From: JADKAV01 sp037045455 | Lineage (GTDB): Bacteria; Actinomycetota; Actinomycetes; S36-B12; UBA10799 | Direction: 5' to 3' | DNA length: 64,000 nt | Assembly (NCBI GenBank): GCA_037045455.1 | Contig: JBAOIN010000016.1 | Span: 496,001-560,000 of the forward strand | Shown: in pieces, positions 26,663 through 36,321 of the stretch | Numbering within the stretch: the first letter of the stretch is position 1 | Layout: the number at the start of each line of letters is the position of its first letter | The notes under the pieces: generated by a model | The model's database searches: none | What the model was told of the DNA's origin: nothing | What the model saw: the letters and a program-made list of their open reading frames with translations, nothing else | Position numbers and translations under genes: made by a program

Positions 26663-27459
26663 ACAGGGTCGCAGTCCTCATCCCGCACCACAATGACCCG
26701 GATGGGCTGCGGCGGTCCTTGAGGTCGATCGCAGACGATGACCCGGCCGACATCGTGGTGGTCGACGACGGTTCCGAGGACCCACCCGAAGCCGGCCAAA
26801 TCCGCGGCTGGGTGCACGGGGAGCGAGAGGTCCGTCTGCACGTTCTCCCCGCGAACCTGGGCATCGAGGCGGCCCTGAACGTGGGTCTGGACATCATCGT
26901 CGGTGCGGGCTACGAGTTCGTCGCACGGTTGGACTGCGGCGACTGCAATGTCGGGCGCCGCTTCGCCGCGCAGGTCGAGTTCCTGGACGCCAACCCGCAG
27001 ATTCTGCTGGTCGGGGCGGCCGCGCAGTTCGTGGACCCGGGTGGGAAGTCATTGTTCGTCCGCCGAATGCCCACCACGCACTCGGAGATCGCGCGGTTCA
27101 TGCGCTCCAACAGCGCCTTTATGCATCCAGCCGTGATGTTCCGCACCAAGGCTCTGAAGCGGGTTGGGCACTATCCGACCACGTTCCCGGCAGCCGAGGA
27201 CTACGCGTTCTTCTGGAGATTCCTCGAGGTAGGAGAGGTCGCGAATCTGCCCCAGGTCCTCATCACCTACGAGGTGGATCCTGGCAGCATCTCCCGGTCG
27301 AAGCGCTCAGTGCAGCTGCGTTCCCGTCTTCAGGTGCAGGCTCTGCACAATGACGGTTCGTGGCGGGCCCGCGCTGGAATGGTGCGCACGAGGGCACTCT
27401 TGCTGGTGCCAGTGAAGTTCATCGACGCGGTGAAGGCCAGACTCTACGGTCAGCCCTGA
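26659..27459 (+). CDS. Family 2 glycosyltransferase
   Basis: A GT-A fold enzyme of 266 residues that transfers a sugar from a nucleotide donor. It opens VAVLIPHHNDPDGLRRSLRS and DIVVVDDGSED. The divalent-metal motif region reads VARLDCGDCN, and the acceptor region FPAAEDYAFFWRFLEVGEV. No membrane segment is clear, so it probably acts at the inner face on a lipid-linked intermediate. The GTG overlaps the ribF stop, so the first gene of the polysaccharide locus is coupled to a housekeeping gene. Its end overlaps the convergent gene by 10 nt. Confidence 0.88.
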   Translation: MNRVAVLIPHHNDPDGLRRSLRSIADDDPADIVVVDDGSEDPPEAGQIRGWVHGEREVRLHVLPANLGIEAALNVGLDIIVGAGYEFVARLDCGDCNVGRRFAAQVEFLDANPQILLVGAAAQFVDPGGKSLFVRRMPTTHSEIARFMRSNSAFMHPAVMFRTKALKRVGHYPTTFPAAEDYAFFWRFLEVGEVANLPQVLITYEVDPGSISRSKRSVQLRSRLQVQALHNDGSWRARAGMVRTRALLLVPVKFIDAVKARLYGQP

Positions 27460-28738
27460 CACGACGCCAGGTGGTGACGTTCCACCAGTCGCAATCGCCA
27501 GCCCAGCAACGATGGGCGCCGGCGCCAGCCATCGATCCAGGTAGCACCGCTCGCCGACCAGGTCAGGCTGTGGACTCCACGCCATCCGTGTGCGCCAACC
27601 ACCTCCGGGACGGACCATTTCGCCAACGGCGCATCGGATCGCGAATCGACGAGGCCTACTGCCCTTCCATACGTTCCAGCGCAGTCCTGAACGGCTCGCC
27701 ATCCCCGGTCTCGGTCCCAGGTGCCGGCGCCGCGGCGCCAGCCCACATCCACCGACACTGAACCAGGGTCCGCATGCCATGCCCCGTCGTTCAGCCGGTA
27801 TCGGATCCCGACCGAATCGGGATCGGTGCGCGCGTCCGTGCCGATCAGCCAGCCTGTCTCGAAATCGATCACCGGATCCGCAGTGTGAGGAGGAAGAGGG
27901 GAAGATCGTCGATTGACCGCCAGGGTTCACCCGGGGCATCGAACGTGTACACCGGATTGTGCGCCGCGCAGGTCTCAACCGTGGCCAGCCAGCGCCCGTC
28001 GACCCACTGCAGCTGCGGAAACGACAGGTGGTGATCGGTCGCGAGAACGCGGCGCACGGCCGAGATGTCCAGAGTGCCCCCGCGCACCGGTGCTGCCACG
28101 ATGTGGCCGAGCCCCGTGGTTCGGTCGAGCTCCTCCATGAACAACCAATCGCCGACTGCCGTACTCAGCAAGAACGGATCTGCCCAGAATCGCCGCGGAC
28201 CGGACTGCCACTCACCGCACCTTGTCAGCCTGCCCTGCTCTGGGTCCAGGGCCGCGATGGGAGCGCACGCCCACTCCCGGTAAGTCACGGCGGCGCGCAC
28301 CAGACGGCCGGCGAACCACACTGCCCCTGCGGCATCGCTGACGCGGGCGGATGGCGTTCTCTGGGTGGAGGGTGAGCCCGGGGCGCGAGAATCCGCAGTT
28401 GCGGCATGAACCGCGAGTGGTCCTGCCACCCGAGAGGCGGCCGCTATCGTGCCCGCAACGCTCCGTCGGGTGCCCACCACGCCGCGGCCGCGGACGCGAC
28501 CCTCTCCGTCAGCCAGCGTGACCACGAGTTGGCCGGTGTTGCGTCGCACGGCACGGTGCAGGTGTTGCGACTGCGCCAGCGCGACCCCGTCGCAGTCGGC
28601 CAGGCGCAGGTCGGTGGGGGTCGCCGCCTGCGCAGGGCCCAACCAGAGTCGCAGCGGAGCATCATCGGCGTTGACTCGTTCCAGGAAGTCACGGGCCACT
28701 TGGACGTGCTCAGCATCTGTCCCGAAGACCTCAACCAC
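27450..28738 (-). CDS. GINT1-like five-bladed propeller protein, frameshifted
   Basis: Two overlapping frames (27869-28738 and 27450-27872) look like one gene. The first ends with propeller motifs RRFWADPFLL, WLFMEELDRTTGLGHI and DHHLSFPQLQWVDGRW. The second continues with ADPVIDFETGWLIGT, RAVQDCAGTYGRAVGL, then GVHSLTWSASGATWIDGWRR. Together they follow the order of the glucosamine inositolphosphorylceramide transferase 1 N-terminal-like domain, found next to glycosyltransferases in bacterial polysaccharide loci. The break lies between about 27875 and 27905. The N-terminal 150 residues are not recognised. The GTG overlaps the end of the upstream glycosyltransferase gene by 8 nt. The function is probably sugar transfer or binding. 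Confidence 0.7.
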
Positions 28739-29837
28739 GCTGCGCCCCGATGATGCCGAGCAGTGCCGCGTCGATCGTGGTCACGGTATCCTGCAGATCG
28801 AATCCCTGCTCAACGTGTCTGCGGCAGCGTTCGCGCAAGGCCGGGTCGCCAGATCGTTCCAACCACTGATCCATGGCAAGCGCCAGAGCGTTCGGGTCGT
28901 CCGGGGGGACAAGCCCACCCACTGCGCCGTCCACCGTCTCCCGGGCACCGTTGACATCGGTGGCGACCACCGGAGTCCCCATCGCCAGCGACTCCAGCGG
29001 AACCAGCGCCATGCCTTCCCATCGCGACGGCAGGACGACGAGATCGGCTGCGGCCAGCCAGTTCAGAGCTGTGGCGCGGTCGGTCTCGCCGAGGAAGCGG
29101 ACGTCCTCGCGTCGTACCCGATCCGCCCAATGCTCGAGGTCCGGCCCCCCGCCGACGAGGGTGAGGCTGCGGCCGGGGCCAGCAACGTGTGGCCATGCGG
29201 CGAGCAGGACATCCTGGCCCTTCTGGACGCACATGCGGCCCACGCATACAACTGCCTGGCCGGTGATCCCCAACTGCCCACGTAGCTCCTGCCGCTCGCC
29301 CGGAGCAGGGTTGGTCAGCAGAGTCAGGTCGACCCCGTTGCGCGCCACCACGTAGCGCCCCCGCAGGCCCGTGGCCCGTCCGAGATCGCGTTCTGCGGCG
29401 CTCACGCAGACGAAGGTCGCCGTCCAGCGGGCGGCAACCCGCTCCCAGGTCAGCGCTGCGCGTTGGGTCATCCCGGTCACTGCCTCGAAGGACCAGGCGT
29501 GCGGTGCAAAGGCCGTGGGCAGGCGCCCGCGCATGACTAAGCGGCCGATCAGCCCGGCTTTGCTGCCGTGCAGGAACACCGCGTCCGGGCGCACCTGCTC
29601 CAGGCTGCTTCGAAGAGACCTGGATTCCGCGCGAATGCCCGCCGTCGGGCTGCGCTGCGACTGCCATTCGCGCGTCGTAATCCCCGCGGCCTGCAGACTG
29701 GCAGCCAGCCAGCCGTCGGACGGGCATGCGACCGTCACGTGCCAATCCCGCTGGGCCAGTCCACGCGACCAGTCGAGCACGCACTGGGCGACCCCCGCGA
29801 CGGTCGGCTGCGCGACCATCAGGACCGACTTGGCCAT
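28731..29837 (-). CDS. Family 4 glycosyltransferase (GT-B)
   Basis: A retaining GT-B enzyme of 368 residues. The N-terminal Rossmann domain opens KSVLMVAQPTVAGVAQCVLD, with a glycine-poor loop. The C-terminal donor domain shows VVCVGRMCVQKGQDVLLAAW, LTLVGGGPDLEHW, VRFLGETDRATALNWLAAAD and the E-x7-E motif PSRWEGMALVPLESLAMGTP. ATG 29837 follows GGGAGGTG by 7 nt. It probably adds one sugar to the repeat unit of the surface polysaccharide. Confidence 0.9.
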   Translation of the reverse strand: MAKSVLMVAQPTVAGVAQCVLDWSRGLAQRDWHVTVACPSDGWLAASLQAAGITTREWQSQRSPTAGIRAESRSLRSSLEQVRPDAVFLHGSKAGLIGRLVMRGRLPTAFAPHAWSFEAVTGMTQRAALTWERVAARWTATFVCVSAAERDLGRATGLRGRYVVARNGVDLTLLTNPAPGERQELRGQLGITGQAVVCVGRMCVQKGQDVLLAAWPHVAGPGRSLTLVGGGPDLEHWADRVRREDVRFLGETDRATALNWLAAADLVVLPSRWEGMALVPLESLAMGTPVVATDVNGARETVDGAVGGLVPPDDPNALALAMDQWLERSGDPALRERCRRHVEQGFDLQDTVTTIDAALLGIIGAQRG

Positions 29838-29906
29838 GTCGTGCACCTCCCGGCTTTCCACGCTAGTGGCCTGCTTGACCGGTGTCGTGCGTGCGAGGCT
29901 GTCCCC

Positions 29907-31004
29907 ATGGTGAGGGCGCCACGGCTGCTCGTAGTGGCGCTTGCCGTCGCTTTAGGACTGGCGCTGACCTCATGTGCGTCCAACCACGCGCCTTCTTCGC
30001 CGCAGCGTGTTGAGGCTTCCTTCGGACCCCCCGGGATTCGTGGAGTCGCCTACCACGGCACCTGGGCATCGCGGGACGCAGGAGAGCGAGCGGCGATCCT
30101 GGACGCGGTTGCCGCCTCGGGCGTCACCTGGGTCCGGATGGACGTGGGATGGGCCGATTTGCAGCCGGACGGTCCCCGGGAGTTCGATGCGCAGGGGGTC
30201 GCCAGGCTGGATGAGCGTCTGCAGGAGATCGCGCAACGAGGACTGCAGACGTTGGTGATGTTCTGGTGGGCGCCGCAGTGGTCCAGCGGTACTGCTGACA
30301 AGCGTGGCATCCCAGCCGATCCGCGCGACTACGCGCGGGCGGCCGCCTGGATCGTGCAGCGCTGGCCGACATCGATCGACGCGCTTCAGGTGTGGAACGA
30401 ACCGAACCTGCCGGAGTTCTTCGCCAGCACGAGCGCGGCTGACTATGCCGGCCTTCTGAAGGCGACCTACCCCGAGGTGAAGCAAGTGCGACCCGACGTG
30501 CCCGTGATCACCGCCGGGCCAGCGCACCTCGATCGAGCCTGGTATGGCGAGTTCTTCGCGCAGGGGGTCAGTGGCAGCTACGACGCGCTCGGGGCTCATC
30601 TGTATCCCGTGCCAGGCGACGAATCACCGGACTACTGCCGCCAGCCTGACTCGGGATGCGATATCAACTGGCTGGATCAGGTCATGCAGGAAAAGGGGGA
30701 CACCTCACCGATCTGGGTGACCGAGTTTGGCTGGTCGACGCATCCTCCCGAGCCCGGTCTGCAGCCGTGGGAGCGCGGGGTGACCGAGCAGCAACAGGCG
30801 GCTTATACCGCTGACGTGCTTGCACTGCTCGGCACCATCCCCCGGGTGCACGCAGCCTTCGTGTACCGGGACCGGGACTTCACAGGCATGGGCACTCACC
30901 TGGACGGATTCGGAATCCTCAGGGCTGACAACTCGCCCAAGCCCGTCTATGCGGTGCTGGCCTGTGCGTCGGTGGAGCTATGCCGGGCAGCGGCCCGCGG
31001 TTGA
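29907..31004 (+). CDS. Lipoprotein with GH5/GH39-like (beta/alpha)8 glycosidase domain
   Basis: A protein of 365 residues with a lipoprotein signal (APRLLVVALAVALGLALTSC; lipobox LTSC). The TIM-barrel motifs are complete: IRGVAYHGTW, WVRMDVGWADLQPDG, LMFWWAPQW-like VMFWWAPQW, the acid/base Glu in LQVWNEPNLPEF and the nucleophile Glu in WVTEFGWSTHPP. It probably trims or degrades the polysaccharide made by this locus on the outer face. A second, related protein is encoded at 38644-39855. GAGGCT stands 6 nt before the ATG. The 3' end overlaps the convergent polymerase gene by 58 nt. Confidence 0.85.
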   Translation: MVRAPRLLVVALAVALGLALTSCASNHAPSSPQRVEASFGPPGIRGVAYHGTWASRDAGERAAILDAVAASGVTWVRMDVGWADLQPDGPREFDAQGVARLDERLQEIAQRGLQTLVMFWWAPQWSSGTADKRGIPADPRDYARAAAWIVQRWPTSIDALQVWNEPNLPEFFASTSAADYAGLLKATYPEVKQVRPDVPVITAGPAHLDRAWYGEFFAQGVSGSYDALGAHLYPVPGDESPDYCRQPDSGCDINWLDQVMQEKGDTSPIWVTEFGWSTHPPEPGLQPWERGVTEQQQAAYTADVLALLGTIPRVHAAFVYRDRDFTGMGTHLDGFGILRADNSPKPVYAVLACASVELCRAAARG

Positions 31005-32278
31005 GCGGTCAGACACCGTTGGCCTGCCAGTGTAAGTCCGACGAGCAGCCACATGGTCGCCCGGGTCATGGCGTTGCGCAGCGGGTAGTCGACGATGCCG
31101 GCTCCGAGCAGGGCGACCAAAGCGGCCGTCGCCGACAGGCTGACCGCAGCCCCCAGCGGACAACGCTGAGGTGCGGCATCGAGCACCGCGACCCGACGCG
31201 CACCTCGGAAGGCGCTGATGACCGCTGCGGCGAACAGGCCGACGGCAAGCAGGCCCACCAGTCCTTGTTCAGCCCCGATCGTCAGCACGAGATTGTGGGC
31301 ATGCTGGCCCTCCAGTGTCCGAGTCGGTGACTGCAGCGTCCGGGACTCGATGGGGTACATGTTGGGCCCGATACCCAACCACACGTTCTGCCCCCATTCC
31401 CGAACGCCCTCGGCCATGAGAGCCGGCCGGTTGTCGTACGGATTGCTCTGGCCGCCCACGATGCTGGTCAGTCGGGACACGAGCAGACTGGGAAGGTTCC
31501 AGTAGGGAACCGCGACCAGGGCAATTCCCAATAGGCCGATAATTGTTGCCAGTCCGATGGCCTGGGGACGTCGGGTCTGCGGTATCAGAAACGCCATGAC
31601 CACTGCCGCAAGCAGCGCTCCTGTCCAGGACGCACGCGAGAACGAGGCCGCCAAGCCCCCTAACGAGGCGACCGCGCATATGATTGCCAGCCACCGGATG
31701 TAGCCGCGGCTGAGGCACGCCAAGGCCAATGAGAACGACCAGACCATCGCGCAATAGAGACCGTATTCGTTGGGCTGGGAGAAGATGCCCGTTGCCCGTC
31801 CTTCCACGACGGTTCCGTTGAATGCGCCCTGTGTGCTCAGGCCCTGGCGCAGACCGGTGAGGGCGACGACGATCGCTCCGGCCAGGACGGCGGCCAGGGT
31901 CGCGGACAGCCGTGAGGGGGTGCGGGCCAGGAATCCCACCGCGATCGCAGTCCAGGCGGCGAGAATCTGCCAGGTCCCAAGTACGGCAGCCCGCCCGGGT
32001 TCTGCGCTGAAGGCGACCGAGGCCACGATGCCCAGGCTCCACAAGCTCGCGGCGATGCTCGCGGTGGATGCGGGCAGTAGGGAATGCCGACTGAGCAGCA
32101 CCTCCCACGCCGCGAGTGCGACCACTAGGGCCGACATCACCGTCACGACATCAAGCGAGAACGGCAGTTGGGTCATTCCCAGTGGCGCGACGAGCCCGAA
32201 GAGCACAAGCCCGGTGACCGGCCGCCAGAGCATCAACGCGATGGCAAGGATGCCAGCCAACGCCACCATGGGAAGCAT
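30947..32278 (-). CDS. O-antigen ligase/polymerase family membrane protein (Wzy-like)
   Basis: A polytopic membrane protein of 443 residues with about ten to twelve hydrophobic segments. The Wzy_C/O-antigen ligase signature is in the large loop: GIFSQPNEYGLYCAM, ASFSRASWTGALLA, LGIGPNMYPIES, then GQHAHNLVLTIGAEQGLVGL. It would polymerise or ligate lipid-linked repeat units outside the membrane. The ATG shares one base with the stop of the upstream glycosyltransferase gene (TGATG). Confidence 0.88.
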   Translation of the reverse strand: MLPMVALAGILAIALMLWRPVTGLVLFGLVAPLGMTQLPFSLDVVTVMSALVVALAAWEVLLSRHSLLPASTASIAASLWSLGIVASVAFSAEPGRAAVLGTWQILAAWTAIAVGFLARTPSRLSATLAAVLAGAIVVALTGLRQGLSTQGAFNGTVVEGRATGIFSQPNEYGLYCAMVWSFSLALACLSRGYIRWLAIICAVASLGGLAASFSRASWTGALLAAVVMAFLIPQTRRPQAIGLATIIGLLGIALVAVPYWNLPSLLVSRLTSIVGGQSNPYDNRPALMAEGVREWGQNVWLGIGPNMYPIESRTLQSPTRTLEGQHAHNLVLTIGAEQGLVGLLAVGLFAAAVISAFRGARRVAVLDAAPQRCPLGAAVSLSATAALVALLGAGIVDYPLRNAMTRATMWLLVGLTLAGQRCLTAQPRAAARHSSTDAQASTA

Positions 32279-33390
32279 CAGCTGCCCCCGAAGGGAGCGA
32301 GTAGGCCCGCGAAAAGCACGGCCACATCCTGTTCATCGGGCAGGCCCGAGGCTGCCGTTCGGCCGCGCGACCCCATGGCCATCCGCAGCTCGGGATCCTG
32401 CAGTCTGCGCAATGCCTCTGCCAACGCTTCGGAGGTGGGGCTGGCCAGCGTCAGCCCGGCTGGTCCGTCCGGTGTCGCGAGCCGGTCCGCGGCCGGCCCC
32501 GGTTGGGACACAACGACCGGCACACCCGCCAGCATCCCTTCGGATGCCACGATCCCGTATCCCTCCTTGCTGGGCGCCCCGGTCTCGCCCGGTCGGGTCA
32601 GGACACCCACTGCATCGACGGCAGTGAGCAACCGCCCGCCACCCGGCAACTCCCCGGTCAGACAGACACGATCCGCCACCCCGAGGCCGCGCGCCAAAAC
32701 ACGTAGACGCTCGCCCTCGCCGGGACTTGCAGGATCGTCACCGCCGATGACCAGCAACGACCAATCCTCACAGCGGGGATCGGCCAGTGCATGGATCGCG
32801 AGGTCGACGCCCTTGTAGGGAACAAGCCGCGTGACCATTCCTAATGTCAGTCCCAGGCGTGGCTGCCAGCCGTGGTTTCGCAGCACACTGACAGCTTCGT
32901 CCTTCGGAATTGGCGGCGGAGGCCGCGGCGGCTCCAGCACCACGACGTCGGGTCGACCGGTTGGCTCGCCAACCTGCGCAGCGGTCGCCACCACCAGGGT
33001 GGCCCGGTGCCCGAGCAGGCGGGCCAGACTGCGGTCGTAACTATGGTCGTGCTTGACCCAGACGCTGGGCTGTCCGGGTACAGCGAGTGCGACTGCCAAT
33101 TGCGCCTTGACCCCGTTGCCCACGATGACGTCAGGTGCCCGGGCGCGAATGGCTCGTCGAAGCCCAGGTGCCTTGGACAGGATGCCTGCCGGGGATGCCG
33201 GCATCGAGTAGGAGATCGCGGTGACTCCCAGCGCCCGCAGACGCTGGAGAAGGGGGCCCTGCTGCAGGACGATCGCGTCGATGTCCCACCCGGCCCGCTG
33301 CAACGTCCCCTGTTCCAGGATGCCCAGCAGCCACTGCTCAGAGCCGCCCGTCGCCGTCCCGTATGGGCAGACGATGAGCACGCGTGTCAT
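32278..33390 (-). CDS. Family 4 glycosyltransferase (GT-B)
   Basis: 370 residues opening TRVLIVCPYGTATGGSEQWL, with the donor-site half LGLTLGMVTRLVPYKGVDLA, SLLVIGGDDPASPGEGERL and GELPGGGRLLTAVDAVGVLTRPG. The acidic motif is KEGYGIVASEGMLAGVPVVV. It is divergent in sequence from the enzyme at 28731. The ATG overlaps the stop of the upstream ATP-grasp gene (ATGA), so the minus-strand genes from 36217 down to 30947 form one operon. Confidence 0.88.
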   Translation of the reverse strand: MTRVLIVCPYGTATGGSEQWLLGILEQGTLQRAGWDIDAIVLQQGPLLQRLRALGVTAISYSMPASPAGILSKAPGLRRAIRARAPDVIVGNGVKAQLAVALAVPGQPSVWVKHDHSYDRSLARLLGHRATLVVATAAQVGEPTGRPDVVVLEPPRPPPPIPKDEAVSVLRNHGWQPRLGLTLGMVTRLVPYKGVDLAIHALADPRCEDWSLLVIGGDDPASPGEGERLRVLARGLGVADRVCLTGELPGGGRLLTAVDAVGVLTRPGETGAPSKEGYGIVASEGMLAGVPVVVSQPGPAADRLATPDGPAGLTLASPTSEALAEALRRLQDPELRMAMGSRGRTAASGLPDEQDVAVLFAGLLAPFGGS

Positions 33391-34766
33391 CGGCCGACCA
33401 ATGCTCGGGCCTGGTAGAGCCGCGGCCGGGAGGACCAGACCTTGCTGGCCAGGCCGCGGTACATGGGCATGCGGGTCCGCAGCGGCCAGGGCCCGTTGGC
33501 CGTACCCCGCAGAACGATTGTGCTCCTCGCCCAGCCCACAACCTCCAGCAGTTCGGTCTCGTTCGCGGCCTGCACCACCACTGACCAGGCGCGGGTGGTG
33601 AGGCTGGTCGTGCGGTCGACGTGGTCTCCCGCCTGCGGGCGCTTCACCCAGAAGACGAAGTGCGGACTGCTCTCCACCTCTCGCACGCCGTCCACCTGGA
33701 CCAGCCGTTGTGCGTGCGGGCTCGTTCCCGTGACCGTGGCCAGGCAGCGACTGGAGTAGCGGGCCCAGTCCAGCGGCGGAGCCGGATAGTGGTTCTGGCT
33801 GACGTAGTAGTGACAGGCCATGTCCACGAAGTCCCGTCGGTCGCAATGCTGGTACTGATCGACGAGCACACCGAGTTCGCCGCAGAAGCGCGCACCCACT
33901 TCCACCAGACAAGGTCCGCGCTCGTCCACGATCGCCTCGAGGTGGAAGGGTGAACGGCGCAGGCCGGTGGCGCGCATGACGGCTTCGGCGTAGTCGTGGA
34001 GCTGACTGAAAACGGGTTCTGAGGGGGCAACCGACATGCTGGCGATCTCGAGGTTGCGGACGCCGTTCTGATTGACCCGCAGATAGGTCCCGATCCCCTG
34101 GATCATGGGCTCGCCGGCCTCGTCGACCTGTCCGTTGACCCAGTACTCGGGTCCGTTGACGAACTCCTCCATGAGCACCGGTCCCCGGACGTTGTCGAAG
34201 TAGGTGGCGACCTCTTCCGGTCCGCTGGCTTTGTCGAAGAAGGCCACGTCGTTGTTGCCGCTGCCGTCATTGGGTTTGAGGACGTAGCGATCGAGGCGGT
34301 GTGTGGCCAGAACCTCGGCGACATCGACGGCGTCTCGCACGGCCGCGAACACATTGAGCCGCACTGCCGGATCGTTGCGAGCGATCAACGTTTTGAGAGC
34401 TGCCTTGTCGCGGAACGCGGGCAGCACTGCGGGCTGCGCCCAGGACAGGTTCAGCATCTCGGCCAGGCGGGCAAGCGGTGCCACCATTCCTTCTTCATAC
34501 GGCAGCACGCCCACCACGTGGTGATGGGTCCGCAGCCGCGCGGCGATCCTCTGCCAATCGCTCGGCCCGACCATGTAGTGGGCACTCACGGCTGGCGACC
34601 GCAGCACGGGGTGCCGGCCTTCCAGCAGAATCCGGGTCTTCCAGTCCGAATGCAGACAGATGGTTCGGACGCCGTGCCGCCGGTGAAGGTGTTCGATCAT
34701 CATCAGTGCATATGGGCGGTACGGGTCCAGGATGACCGCCTCTGCCCCGGTCGCCGAGTGCTGCAC
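33387..34766 (-). CDS. ATP-grasp family ligase (first of three in the locus)
   Basis: A cytoplasmic protein of 459 residues with an N-terminal Rossmann-like domain (EAVILDPYRPYALMMIEHLH). The ATP-grasp core contains RYVLKPNDGSGNNDVAF, VLMEEFVNGPEYWVNG and the metal site FHLEAIVDERGPCLVEVGAR. It resembles carboxylate-amine ligases such as those making peptide or amide bonds. About 100 residues after the core are less conserved. The GTG follows GGGAGGTG and starts 4 nt after the flippase stop. Inferred role: attaching an amino acid or other amine to a polysaccharide precursor; the substrate is unknown. Confidence 0.82.
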   Translation of the reverse strand: MQHSATGAEAVILDPYRPYALMMIEHLHRRHGVRTICLHSDWKTRILLEGRHPVLRSPAVSAHYMVGPSDWQRIAARLRTHHHVVGVLPYEEGMVAPLARLAEMLNLSWAQPAVLPAFRDKAALKTLIARNDPAVRLNVFAAVRDAVDVAEVLATHRLDRYVLKPNDGSGNNDVAFFDKASGPEEVATYFDNVRGPVLMEEFVNGPEYWVNGQVDEAGEPMIQGIGTYLRVNQNGVRNLEIASMSVAPSEPVFSQLHDYAEAVMRATGLRRSPFHLEAIVDERGPCLVEVGARFCGELGVLVDQYQHCDRRDFVDMACHYYVSQNHYPAPPLDWARYSSRCLATVTGTSPHAQRLVQVDGVREVESSPHFVFWVKRPQAGDHVDRTTSLTTRAWSVVVQAANETELLEVVGWARSTIVLRGTANGPWPLRTRMPMYRGLASKVWSSRPRLYQARALVGR

Positions 34767-34770
34767 GTGC

Positions 34771-36217
34771 TCACCTCCCGATCAGCGAGCGTACGCGCGC
34801 GATCGCGTCCGGGTCTGCCCGGCGCGCGACGACCCACCACACCGCGACGAACGCGAGGCCGCCGGCTGACAGGGCCGGTATGACCGGCAGCCCCGTGAGC
34901 AGCGGAAGACACATGGCCACACTGCCGGCGCTGGCTGGCAGCAGGCTGGCGCCCATGCGCGGCCAGCCGGCATGCCGGTGAAGTCGCCACACCAGCAGAC
35001 AAGCCTGCGTCGTGAAGGCGATCGCGACCGCGATGCCTGCCCCGAGGGCGCCGTACCGATCCACCAGCGGCCACACGATGACGAATTTGACGACCATCGT
35101 GATCGCCGCAACCGCAGCAACATCGACGCTGTGGTTGCTGACCAACAAGGCGGTGGTGAGGGCGCTGAGTGTCACAAGGGCCAGCAGTGCCCAGGCGAGG
35201 GCGATCATCGTCGTCCGGCCACCCGTCGCGTACTCCTGGCCGAACAGCAGCCCCAGAAGGTCGCCGCCGCGGATGACCATGGCCACGACGAGCGGGAAGT
35301 AGAAGACTGCTGCCGTCGAGTACAGGGCGCGCAGGATGCGTCCGATGTCGGTCGGCTGGCGTGCGTACAGCATCGCAGGCATCGCTGCTCTGATCAGAGC
35401 GTCGGAGAAGAACAGACTCGTCTCCATCAGCTTGTACGCCGAGGAGAAGTAGCCGACGTTGACGTAGTTGCCGCCTCTGGCCAGGGCGATGACATCGACC
35501 CTGGTCGTCTGCATGTTCATGGTGTTCGCGGCGCCGGGCAGGATCGACCTGCGTACCAGGGCTTTCGTGTCGGGCCACGTCAGATTGCGCAGATGCGGGG
35601 TAGCGCCGATCCGGTGGGCGAGGATCGAGCATTGCCAGGGTTCCGATGGCCGTCCCCGTGAGGTAGGCCGCCGCCATGCCGATGACACCGCCGCCGGCCA
35701 GCAGAACACCGATCGCGATGGCAGCGATCGCCACCCGCTGGATGATGATGTTGATGGCCGCTCCCCGCTGCCGGTCAAGCACTCCGGCGGCCGACCGCAC
35801 CGCCAGCGACACGTTCTCCAGGCCCAAGGCCAGCGCCATCAGCAACAGGGCGACCCTGCTGCCACCCTGCTGGATCGGCCAGAGGGCCAGTACGGCAACC
35901 CCCACCACCGCGATCGACAGCCGAAGTGTCACCGAGGACGTGAGGTAGTTGGCCGTGCGGCGCGGGTCGGCCCCGCCGAGCTGGATCAAGGCCATGTCGA
36001 AGCCGAACATGCCGAATGAGGCGACCATCATGCCGAGGCCCATGGCCCAGGAGAACTCGCCGAATCCGTCCGGTCCGAGGATCCGAGTGGCGACCGCGAA
36101 CATCGCAAACGACGCCAGTTTGCCGACAATCTCCGCTGCAGCGAACAAGACGGCCGTGCGGGAGCGGTAACCGGCGCTGCGGCTGCCCGGCTCAACGGTA
36201 CGGCTGCCGTTCTCCAC
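34771..36217 (-). CDS. Polysaccharide flippase (Wzx/RfbX family), one frameshift
   Basis: A multi-helix exporter of about 481 residues after correction, typical of the MATE/MOP superfamily. The N-terminal half begins RSRTAVLFAAAEIVGKLASF, then GPDGFGEFSWAMGLG. The second half includes NYVNVGYFSSAYKLMETSLF and GLLFGQEYATGGRTTMIALA. The frame is lost near 35630; removing one G restores AIGTLAMLILAHRIGA. It would flip lipid-linked repeat units across the membrane. The GTG start is preceded by GGGTAGG. It is first in the minus-strand operon and divergent from the ATP-grasp pair. Confidence 0.87.
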
Positions 36218-36321
36218 TACCTACCCTTCGCTCGATTCGGCGTCAGACTTTAGTCCGCAGCTACCCGGAAGCAGGCTCGCTCGTCCCGCGATCGAGGCGG
36301 CGGACAGTGCATGATGACGTC

